Of a stretch of 5,337 nucleotides of DNA, positions 1 through 5,337 are shown one piece after another. The translations under genes and the position numbers were made by a program. Numbering within the stretch: the stretch's first letter is position 1; each line of letters starts with the position of its first letter. Where the stretch lies: the NCBI GenBank assembly GCA_945835085.1, contig CAMAIG010000143.1, positions 1 through 5,337 of the forward strand, written 5' to 3'. The notes under the pieces were generated by a model. That model was not told the origin of the DNA and did not search any database. It saw only the letters and a list, made by a program, of their open reading frames with translations. This DNA comes from an uncultured Ruminococcus sp. (lineage in GTDB: Bacteria > Bacillota > Clostridia > Oscillospirales > Ruminococcaceae).

Positions 1-198
1 GGATTTGACGGATATTCCGATAAGGAGGATAATTACTGCGACCCCTCCATGGAATACAATTTCGTAAAAAAAGAGGCTCTGCATCTTAATGACTATATGA
101 GAAAACGAATTTGCGAAGCCCGCTGCGATATGAGCATTGAATTTATCACATACTCTGCATATGACGAGGTGGAGGATATAAATGGAGCATCAATTTAA
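1..198 (+). CDS. 3' end of an unidentified gene; possibly C-terminal domain of a glycan-cluster aldolase/MptE-like protein (partial)
   Basis: The first reading frame is open from base 1 and ends at TAA 196-198, giving the last 65 residues of a protein whose start lies outside the window. The fragment begins GFDGYSDKEDNYCDP and continues with MEYNFVKKEALHLNDYM and IEFITYSAYDEVED. It is rich in acidic and aromatic residues and has no membrane segment. From memory, an AGFDGY-type segment, a helix with LNxYM, and a final strand like FITPSxY recur at the C-terminus of two-domain proteins in capsule/LPS loci. Those have an HMGL-like (4-hydroxy-2-oxovalerate aldolase type) domain followed by a DUF115/MptE-like or sialyltransferase-like Rossmann domain, and often precede a HAD gene and a ThDP-enzyme gene, as here. 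That identification is inference from a short fragment. The coding assignment is firmer: the frame is open throughout, its composition matches the neighbours, and the next gene's ribosome-binding site and start lie inside its 3' end (17-bp overlap). Confidence 0.6.
   Translation, partial: GFDGYSDKEDNYCDPSMEYNFVKKEALHLNDYMRKRICEARCDMSIEFITYSAYDEVEDINGASI
171..175 (+). promoter_or_regulatory. Ribosome-binding site for the HAD phosphatase, inside the upstream gene
   Basis: GGAGG stands 6 nt before the ATG at 182 and lies within the coding sequence of the upstream gene. This fixes the HAD start and implies translational coupling: ribosomes finishing the upstream gene at 198 uncover or re-use this site. 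Confidence 0.75.
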
Positions 199-853
199 AG
201 GAGCGGTCTTTGACCTTGACGGAACACTGCTTGATACGTCCGAGGGGATAAAGTCTGCGGTAAGATATGCTATAGACAGGTTCGGGCTTGAGCCGCTCGG
301 CGACGAAAGGCTCAATAGCTTTATCGGTCCGCCCATACAAAATTCCTTTGCCGCCGCCTACGGTCTTACGGGGCAGAAGCTTAGGGAGCTTACCGAGGTT
401 TTCCGTGACAGATACAAGACCTGCGACCTATTAAAAGCCAAGCCCTATGAGGGTATATTTGATGTATTCCGCTCCCTTGCCGAAAACGGGATAAAGCCCG
501 CCATTGCCACATACAAGCGGCAGGACTATGCCTCGGAAATACTGATACATTTCGGCTTTGACAAATATACCGACATAATGTACGGAGCAGACAGCGAAAA
601 CAAGCTCAAAAAGAAGGATATTATAGAAAAGGCTCTCATTGATATGGGCATAAGAAATTATGCGGACACTGTAATGATAGGCGACACCGATAATGACGCA
701 ATAGGAGCAGCGGAAATCGGAACGAAATTTATCGGAGTTACATATGGATTTGGTTTCAAAAATGCACAGGACGTCAGCAAATTTCCGAATATCGGGGCCG
801 CAGGCAGTACAAGGGAGCTTACAAAAATTCTTATCGGAGGAAATTTAACATGA
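182..853 (+). CDS. HAD-superfamily phosphatase, phosphoglycolate-phosphatase-like (subfamily IA)
   Basis: A cytoplasmic 223-residue haloacid dehalogenase hydrolase, probably a phosphatase acting on a small phosphorylated metabolite or sugar phosphate. All core motifs are visible. Motif I is FDLDGTLLDT, with nucleophile D11 and acid/base D13. The motif II Thr is T110 in AIATYK, the motif III Lys is in the KLKKKD stretch around 141-146, and motif IV is GDTDND, with D168 and D172 as Mg ligands. A helical C1 cap lies between about residues 18 and 90, as in the Gph/PGP-like group, and the length is typical of that group. The start at 182 is supported by GGAGG 6 nt upstream and by motif I falling at its usual distance from the N-terminus. 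The gene overlaps its upstream neighbour by 17 bp and shares ATGA with the downstream ThDP-enzyme gene, so it is probably a pathway phosphatase of the same cluster rather than housekeeping Gph. Substrate cannot be read from sequence; the fold is certain. Confidence 0.93.
   Translation: MEHQFKGAVFDLDGTLLDTSEGIKSAVRYAIDRFGLEPLGDERLNSFIGPPIQNSFAAAYGLTGQKLRELTEVFRDRYKTCDLLKAKPYEGIFDVFRSLAENGIKPAIATYKRQDYASEILIHFGFDKYTDIMYGADSENKLKKKDIIEKALIDMGIRNYADTVMIGDTDNDAIGAAEIGTKFIGVTYGFGFKNAQDVSKFPNIGAAGSTRELTKILIGGNLT
836..840 (+). promoter_or_regulatory. Ribosome-binding site for the ThDP enzyme gene
   Basis: GGAGG followed by AAA lies 9 nt before the ATG at 850, inside the last codons of the HAD gene. 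A second in-frame ATG at 856 would be 15 nt from this site, so 850 is the better start. Confidence 0.7.
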
Positions 854-2646
854 AAATGAAGGTTGCCGCATATATTTCGGAATTTCTGGTCGCTCACGGC
901 ATAAAGGACTGCTTTATGGTCACAGGCGGCGGCGCAATGCAATTAGATGACGCTATCGGTCATAATAACGGGATCCACTGTGTTTTTAACCATCACGAGC
1001 AGGCGTGTGCCATTGCGGCAGAGGGTTACGCCAGAATGACAGGCAATATTGCGGCAGTATGCGTTACAAGCGGTCCCGGCGGAACAAATGCCATTACGGG
1101 AGTAATAGGCGGCTGGCTTGATTCTGTGCCAATGTTTATACTGTCGGGTCAGGTAAAAAGGGAAACAACAACATGGTCATGTCCCGAGCTTGGACTTCGC
1201 CAGCTGGGAGATCAGGAGTTTGATATTGTCCGCTCCGTTTCAAATATGACAAAGTATGCCGTGATGATAACAGAGCCTAATGAAATTGCATATCACCTTG
1301 AAAAAGCGCTGTACCTTGCGCTGGAGGGCAGAAAGGGTCCCGTTTGGCTGGATATCCCTCTTGACGTTCAGGGAGCGTTAATTGATACCGACGAGCTGAT
1401 ACATTTTAACGAAAAGGCAGAAAGCCCATGGAAAACTCCCCCCGTTACGGATACAGTCATCAAAGCGGTGCTTGATAAGATAAAAGCGGCAAAATCCCCC
1501 CTTATCCTTGCAGGCACGGGCATCAGGCTGGCAGGTGCGGAGGAGGAGCTTCTTAAAATGCTGGATAAGCTCCGCATTCCTGTGGTCACAGCCTGGAACG
1601 CCAACGATACCGTTTCCTATGACAACCGATATTTTGCGGGAATGCCGGGAACCGTAGGAACAAGACCCGGTAATTTTGCGGTACAGAACTGCGACCTGCT
1701 CATAAGCCTTGGCTGCAGACTGAATATCCGTATGATAGGCTATAATCATTTTGATTTTGCCAAGAATGCATATAAGATAATCGTCGATATCGACCCGAGA
1801 GAGCTTATAAAGCCGACAGTTCGCCCCGATATGCCCATAAATGCCGATGTAAAGGACTTTATCGGAAAAATTCTTGAAGCAGATTATGAGCCCATGGAAA
1901 AGCATGAAAAATGGCTCAGCTGGTGCCGTGAGCTTGTGGAAAGATTTCCTGCGACCCTGAAGGAATACCACAGAACCGATAATATGCCTGTCAATCCCTA
2001 TGTGTTCATCGACAAGCTTTTTGACTGTCTGGAAAGCGATGACAGGATCATCTGCGGAAACGGCAGCGCCTGCGTAATAACATTCCAGGCAGGCAAAATA
2101 AAACAGGGTCAGCGAATGTTTACAAATTCGGGCTGTGCCGCAATGGGCTACGGATTTCCTGCCGCAGTCGGCGTTGCCGTGTCCGACAACAGCAAGCGAA
2201 CAATCTGCATTGACGGCGAAGGAAGCTTTATGATGAATATGCAGGAGCTTGCCACTGTTGCTTATAATAAGCTTGATATCAAAATTTTCATTATCAATAA
2301 CAACGGCTATCATTCCATACGCCAGACCCAGAGAAACCTGTTCAAGCCGCCATATATCGGCATTGACAGCACAAGCGGCATTTGCTTCCCCGATTTTGGC
2401 AAGCTTTCCGACGCCTTTGGAATTAAATATTTTAAGGCTGAAAATGAAAGCAGCTGCACCGAAGTTTTAAAAGAGGCTCTGGGCTGTGAAGGACCATGCG
2501 TCTGCGAGGTCGTAGTAGATCCCGAGCAGAATTTTGCTCCCAAGTCCTCCTCAAAGGTAATGCCCGACGGAAGCATAACCTCCCCCTCCCTTGATGATAT
2601 GGCGCCATTCCTTGACAGGGACGTTTTTGAGAAAATACACTATTGA
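850..2646 (+). CDS. Thiamine-diphosphate-dependent enzyme, acetolactate-synthase-like, of the surface-glycan-cluster type
   Basis: A 598-residue cytoplasmic enzyme with the three-domain architecture of the acetohydroxyacid synthase/pyruvate oxidase family. The N-terminal pyrimidine-binding domain (about 1-175) carries catalytic E50 in HHEQACAIAAEGYAR, then SGPGGTNAITG (74-84) and DSVPMFILSGQ (91-101). The central Rossmann-like domain (about 200-345) includes LAGTGIR and GTRPGNFAVQNCDLL. The C-terminal PP-binding domain (about 375-560) has GYGFPAAVG, a ThDP/Mg motif written GEGSF (456-460) instead of the usual GDG, and IINNNGY about 27 residues later. The tail (564-591, PKSSSKVMPDGS and then LDDMAPFLDR) resembles a tail I recall from 'thiamine pyrophosphate-binding proteins' of LPS/capsule loci, not from anabolic IlvB. 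No small subunit (IlvN) or other ilv gene is adjacent. Family members decarboxylate pyruvate or another 2-oxoacid and transfer the two-carbon unit; YerE does this on a keto-sugar. Whether this protein binds FAD is not evident. It is coupled to the HAD gene by a 4-bp overlap. Fold is certain; substrate is unknown. Confidence 0.92.
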   Translation: MKMKVAAYISEFLVAHGIKDCFMVTGGGAMQLDDAIGHNNGIHCVFNHHEQACAIAAEGYARMTGNIAAVCVTSGPGGTNAITGVIGGWLDSVPMFILSGQVKRETTTWSCPELGLRQLGDQEFDIVRSVSNMTKYAVMITEPNEIAYHLEKALYLALEGRKGPVWLDIPLDVQGALIDTDELIHFNEKAESPWKTPPVTDTVIKAVLDKIKAAKSPLILAGTGIRLAGAEEELLKMLDKLRIPVVTAWNANDTVSYDNRYFAGMPGTVGTRPGNFAVQNCDLLISLGCRLNIRMIGYNHFDFAKNAYKIIVDIDPRELIKPTVRPDMPINADVKDFIGKILEADYEPMEKHEKWLSWCRELVERFPATLKEYHRTDNMPVNPYVFIDKLFDCLESDDRIICGNGSACVITFQAGKIKQGQRMFTNSGCAAMGYGFPAAVGVAVSDNSKRTICIDGEGSFMMNMQELATVAYNKLDIKIFIINNNGYHSIRQTQRNLFKPPYIGIDSTSGICFPDFGKLSDAFGIKYFKAENESSCTEVLKEALGCEGPCVCEVVVDPEQNFAPKSSSKVMPDGSITSPSLDDMAPFLDRDVFEKIHY

Positions 2647-2656
2647 AATAATGACC

Positions 2657-2661
2657 GGAGG
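2657..2661 (+). promoter_or_regulatory. Ribosome-binding site for the membrane protein gene
   Basis: GGAGG lies in the 23-nt gap after the ThDP enzyme stop, 8 nt before the ATG at 2670. A nearer ATG at 2663 is only 1 nt from the site and opens a 7-codon frame, so 2670 is the start. Confidence 0.75.
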
Positions 2662-2669
2662 AATGAAAA

Positions 2670-4238
2670 ATGAAGCTGTCATATAAAACGCTCCGAGCCT
2701 TTGCGGTGATATATGCGGTCATTCCCATAATTATCTTTTATTTTGGCTGGTTCACGCCCATAGCGGGGCTTATCTTCTCCCTGTTAACAGCTTCGGGCGT
2801 TGTAATTTTCCTGCGTGATAATTGCGATGGTGAATATTCATACGGCGAGATAAGCCAAAAACAGCTTATAGCTGCCGCTGCAATTGCCGTGCTGTGGTGT
2901 TTTTTTGCAGGTCAGGGCGGATTTGTTCATCAGACCTCCGATCACATTACCAGAAACGCAATTTTCCGTGATATGATAAAGCTGCCGTGGCCTGTGATAT
3001 ATAACGACGACAGCCTTTTGTCATACTATATCGCCCACTGGATAGTTCCCGCCGCAGTGGGAAAGGGCATACTTGCTGTCAGCGGTTCAGTAAGTGCAGG
3101 TCTTATGGCGGGAAGGATATCCCTTCTCATATGGAGCAGCTTAGGTATATTCATTTCCCTCCTGCTCATTTCGGTAATATCGGCACACAGCAATAAATGC
3201 CGTGTGATACTGTCCTCTGTCCTGCTGATATTTTTCAGCGGGCTTGACAATATCGGCGGTCTTATCAACGATACCGTTTTAACGCATCTGGAGTGGTGGG
3301 CAGGCTTTGCACAGTTCAGCTCCATGACCACCTGTCTTTTCTGGGTATATAATCAGTTCATAGTGATACTTCCCCTGACGCTGTGTATTATCAATGAAAC
3401 AAGCACAAAAAGCTTTGCGTTTCTGGGACTGCTTATGCTTCCATACGGACCCTTCCCCTTTGTGGGAATAATAATGATATGTCTGATAAAAGCCGCAGTT
3501 ATGGCAGCAGAAAGCATCAGGCAGAAAAAGCTGTCCCGATTTATAAAGGAAACCCTTTCGCCCCAGAATATTATTATGCTGCCTGCCGTAGGTCTGCCAT
3601 ACGCACTGTACTATATGTCCAATATGATAATCTCAAATGATATGTCCGTAGGCGGCGAGGCAGTCAATACAGGCTTCAGGCTCCATTCATATCTTACAAA
3701 GCATATCGCATCGGGAGATGCGTCGGGAATTGCAGCCTTTATTCTGAATTATCTGCAGTTTTTGTTACTGGAAGCGGGAGTATATATTATCATACTTTTT
3801 ATTTTCCATAAAAAGAGCGGCAGCAAAAAGAATGTATTTTACCTGTCCTGTCTTCCGCTGATGCTCATTCCGTTATTTCAGATAGGCACAGCATTTGATT
3901 TTTCAATGAGAGTATCTATCCCTATGCTGATCTACATAGGGGTGGAATTTATAAGAATGATGAACTCCGAAATGCCCACGGAATTTCAAATCAAGGATCT
4001 TCGCAGCATTATCAACACAAAGCCCCTGCTTGCGTGTGCAGTGCTGATATTCTGCACAGGAGCAGCCACTCCGTTATTTGAATTCGGACGAGAAATAGGC
4101 AAGACCATCACTATCGGGACCGAAAAGGAATCGGGACCGGGATATATGGCTTCGTTAAATGATAACCTTGCAAAGCAGAATTTTGTTTCGGTAAATTACA
4201 GAGAATCACCCTTTTATAAATACCTGCTCAGAAAATAA
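2670..4238 (+). CDS. Polytopic membrane protein, candidate GT-C-like glycosyltransferase or polysaccharide-assembly protein
   Basis: A 522-residue integral membrane protein of unassigned family. By eye about 11-13 hydrophobic segments can be drawn, near residues 10-28, 30-48, 66-81, 118-137, 147-171, 178-191, 225-241, 247-275, 301-320, 354-379, 390-406, 413-428 and 451-468. A soluble C-terminal tail of about 50 residues follows. After segment 3 comes a polar loop with HQTSDH (D91, H92), RNAIFRDMIKLPWPVIYNDD (95-114) and HW at 123-124. An acidic or His-containing first long extracytoplasmic loop is where GT-C glycosyltransferases keep their catalytic residues, so a role in adding a lipid-linked sugar is plausible but unproven. 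I know of no characterised protein to equate it with, although a similar SDHxxRNAIFRD / WPVIY pattern seems familiar from uncharacterised Clostridia membrane proteins. The start is fixed by GGAGG at 2657-2661. It is the last gene of the plus-strand operon and ends directly at the terminator stem. Alternatives are a flippase- or polymerase-like protein. Confidence 0.85.
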   Translation: MKLSYKTLRAFAVIYAVIPIIIFYFGWFTPIAGLIFSLLTASGVVIFLRDNCDGEYSYGEISQKQLIAAAAIAVLWCFFAGQGGFVHQTSDHITRNAIFRDMIKLPWPVIYNDDSLLSYYIAHWIVPAAVGKGILAVSGSVSAGLMAGRISLLIWSSLGIFISLLLISVISAHSNKCRVILSSVLLIFFSGLDNIGGLINDTVLTHLEWWAGFAQFSSMTTCLFWVYNQFIVILPLTLCIINETSTKSFAFLGLLMLPYGPFPFVGIIMICLIKAAVMAAESIRQKKLSRFIKETLSPQNIIMLPAVGLPYALYYMSNMIISNDMSVGGEAVNTGFRLHSYLTKHIASGDASGIAAFILNYLQFLLLEAGVYIIILFIFHKKSGSKKNVFYLSCLPLMLIPLFQIGTAFDFSMRVSIPMLIYIGVEFIRMMNSEMPTEFQIKDLRSIINTKPLLACAVLIFCTGAATPLFEFGREIGKTITIGTEKESGPGYMASLNDNLAKQNFVSVNYRESPFYKYLLRK

Positions 4239-4288
4239 AAAAACGTTTGCCATGGCAGCCTTGCCGCCGAACAATGGCAAACGTTTTT
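4239..4288. terminator. Bidirectional intrinsic terminator between convergent genes
   Basis: Arms 4239-4253 and 4274-4288 form a perfect 15-bp inverted repeat (AAAAACGTTTGCCAT and its complement) around a 20-nt loop, which can itself form a small GGCA/TGCC hairpin (4254-4257 with 4262-4265). Read on the plus strand the stem ends in five T (4284-4288), followed by ATTAT. Read on the minus strand it ends in seven T (complement of 4237-4243), two of them lying in the TAA stop of the membrane protein gene. Its place in the 63-nt gap between two converging stop codons fits a shared terminator, probably stronger for the minus-strand gene. Confidence 0.88.
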
Positions 4289-4301
4289 ATTATCGGGTGC
4301 A

Positions 4302-5337
4302 TTATCCGGAAAAGTAGCTTACAACACGTCTGAAGCCTTCCTCAATGCTGTAATGGGAAGTCCAGCCAAGAGCTTTGAGCTTATCAAAGCAAATTTCGGA
4401 GGTGAGCTTTTCGGGGCAGGACTTGTATCCGCTGTCATTTCTCACCGCAAATATAGTTCTGAGATTTTTTTCGGGGTGCATTTTAACCAGCATACGGGCA
4501 AGCTCGCCTATGCTGATATAGTTTTTTTCGGAGCCGATATTATAAGCTTCACCGTTTTCTCCGTCAAGCAGAATGATATACAAAGCAGAAACAACGTCTG
4601 CAAGATAGGTAAAATTTCTTATCCCTTCACCGCTGCTTTTAAGGATAATATCTTCTCCCCTGACGACATTTCTGATAAACTCGGAAAAAACTCTGGAATC
4701 ATTTTCATAGTCCATTGTCGTACCATATGTGTGGTTAATTCGTGCAGACTTAACAGGAACGCCGTACTCTCTGAAATAAGCCTTGCAAATTGCTTCTCCG
4801 CAGCGCTTGCTCTCGCCGTATTCGTTTCCCTGCTTTAAAAAATCAAGCTCTCCGTACATATCCTCGGTGAGATTTTTCCCCTCAGAGCTTCCGTAAACAG
4901 CCCCGCTGCTGAAAAAAAGAACACCCTTTACAGGATTTTCGGCAGAGTATCTCATCAGCTCATAGGTGCCGATAACGTTAGGCAGTATCGTTTCCACAGG
5001 CATAGTGCCGTAATACTGTGGGCTTGCAAGGCTTGCCGCATGAATGATATAATCGGGGCGTGTGCCTGTAAGTTCGTTATTGACATCGCTGTTAATGACC
5101 TTGAAATAAGGTCTGTCACAATATTTTCCAAAGCGCTGTCTTGCTTTTTCAGAATCTCTCACACCTGCACATATCCTGATGTTTCCGCCCTTTTTCTCGT
5201 TAAGATATATCAGAAAAAGTGTGAAATACGAGGCTATCATACCCGCAGCACCCGTTATATATACTTCCGAATGCATTATATTATCCCATGAGCATCTGCT
5301 GTTATAGATCATATCCATATCATCGGAAATAATTTTG
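4302..5337 (-). CDS. NAD(P)-dependent epimerase/dehydratase, extended SDR family (5' end beyond window)
   Basis: An extended short-chain dehydrogenase/reductase acting on a nucleotide-activated sugar (epimerase, 4,6-dehydratase, decarboxylase or 4-keto reductase type), cytoplasmic. Counting from the Met codon at 5318-5316, the motifs are: Rossmann dinucleotide loop TGAAGMIASY (22-31), DYIIHAASLASP (89-100), the Ser-containing active-site strand FFSSGAVYG (135-143), the catalytic YGESK (Y167, K171), RINHTYG (193-199), RNFTYLADVVSA (234-245) and YNIGS (259-263). The C-terminal LGWTSHYSIEEGFRR is typical of sugar epimerases. The third glycine of GxxGxxG is Ala (A29), as I recall in several glycan-cluster SDRs. 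The frame stays open to the window edge (six more codons, KIISDD, upstream of that Met) and no Shine-Dalgarno precedes the Met codons at 5318 or 5312, so the true start is probably outside. It converges on the plus-strand operon and shares its terminator. Exact reaction is not assignable. Confidence 0.9.
   Translation of the reverse strand, partial: KIISDDMDMIYNSRCSWDNIMHSEVYITGAAGMIASYFTLFLIYLNEKKGGNIRICAGVRDSEKARQRFGKYCDRPYFKVINSDVNNELTGTRPDYIIHAASLASPQYYGTMPVETILPNVIGTYELMRYSAENPVKGVLFFSSGAVYGSSEGKNLTEDMYGELDFLKQGNEYGESKRCGEAICKAYFREYGVPVKSARINHTYGTTMDYENDSRVFSEFIRNVVRGEDIILKSSGEGIRNFTYLADVVSALYIILLDGENGEAYNIGSEKNYISIGELARMLVKMHPEKNLRTIFAVRNDSGYKSCPEKLTSEICFDKLKALGWTSHYSIEEGFRRVVSYFSG

Noticed and set aside
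69..81. Short repeat AAAAGAGGCTCTG also found near 2469
   Set aside because: Both copies are inside coding frames encoding common Lys-Glu-Ala-Leu stretches; a chance match rather than a repeat element.
182..853. Phosphonoacetaldehyde hydrolase or phosphonate pathway (HAD protein beside a ThDP enzyme resembling phosphonopyruvate decarboxylase)
   Set aside because: The ThDP protein is full acetolactate-synthase length (598 residues) rather than the shorter phosphonopyruvate decarboxylase, and no PEP mutase or aminotransferase is present in the window.
1378..2313. Long open frame of 311 codons on the minus strand
   Set aside because: It lies wholly antisense to the ThDP enzyme gene, has no recognisable motif or ribosome-binding site, and its codons simply mirror a strongly supported gene.
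850..2646. Housekeeping acetolactate synthase large subunit (ilvB)
   Set aside because: There is no adjacent small subunit, no other branched-chain amino-acid gene, and the C-terminal tail and gene context look like glycan-cluster ThDP proteins.
2663..2686. ATG just after the GGAGG before the membrane protein, opening a 7-codon frame
   Set aside because: It sits only 1 nt from the Shine-Dalgarno, too close for initiation, and its peptide is trivial; it is not a convincing leader peptide.
4353..4838. Plus-strand open frame of 161 codons opposite the epimerase gene
   Set aside because: It is antisense to a gene with clear SDR motifs, and the translation shows no family features.

Overview
The window looks like part of a surface-glycan or nucleotide-sugar gene cluster from a low-to-mid GC Gram-positive bacterium. 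A gut Clostridia member of the Ruminococcus/Oscillospiraceae type is my best guess. The reasons are strong GGAGG ribosome-binding sites, tightly packed overlapping genes, frequent ATA and AGA codons beside GC-rich ones, TAA/TGA stops, and protein resemblance recalled from memory. No database search was possible, so the taxonomy is an inference.

Layout: positions 1-4238 carry four collinear plus-strand genes. They are the 3' end of an unidentified gene (1-198, possibly the C-terminal domain of a cluster-type aldolase/MptE-like protein), a HAD-family phosphatase (182-853), a thiamine-diphosphate (ThDP) enzyme of the acetolactate-synthase fold (850-2646), and a large polytopic membrane protein (2670-4238). 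The first two overlap by 17 bp, the next two by 4 bp (ATGA), and the membrane gene follows after 23 bp, so these look like one translationally coupled operon whose promoter lies upstream of the window. A 15-bp perfect inverted repeat (4239-4288) closes the operon. It also serves the convergent minus-strand gene, an extended-SDR NAD-dependent epimerase/dehydratase whose 5' end runs off the right edge (4302-5337).

How the genes may work together: an acetolactate-synthase-like ThDP enzyme placed next to a HAD phosphatase and a sugar-type SDR, with no small regulatory subunit and no other ilv or leu genes, argues against branched-chain amino-acid synthesis. It suggests carboligation or decarboxylation chemistry on a small 2-oxoacid or a keto-sugar, as the ThDP flavoenzyme YerE does in yersiniose synthesis. 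The membrane protein is a candidate GT-C-like glycosyltransferase or other polysaccharide-assembly protein. The specific product is not determinable from this window. There are no RNA genes, mobile elements, CRISPR arrays or gene-free stretches over 300 bases.
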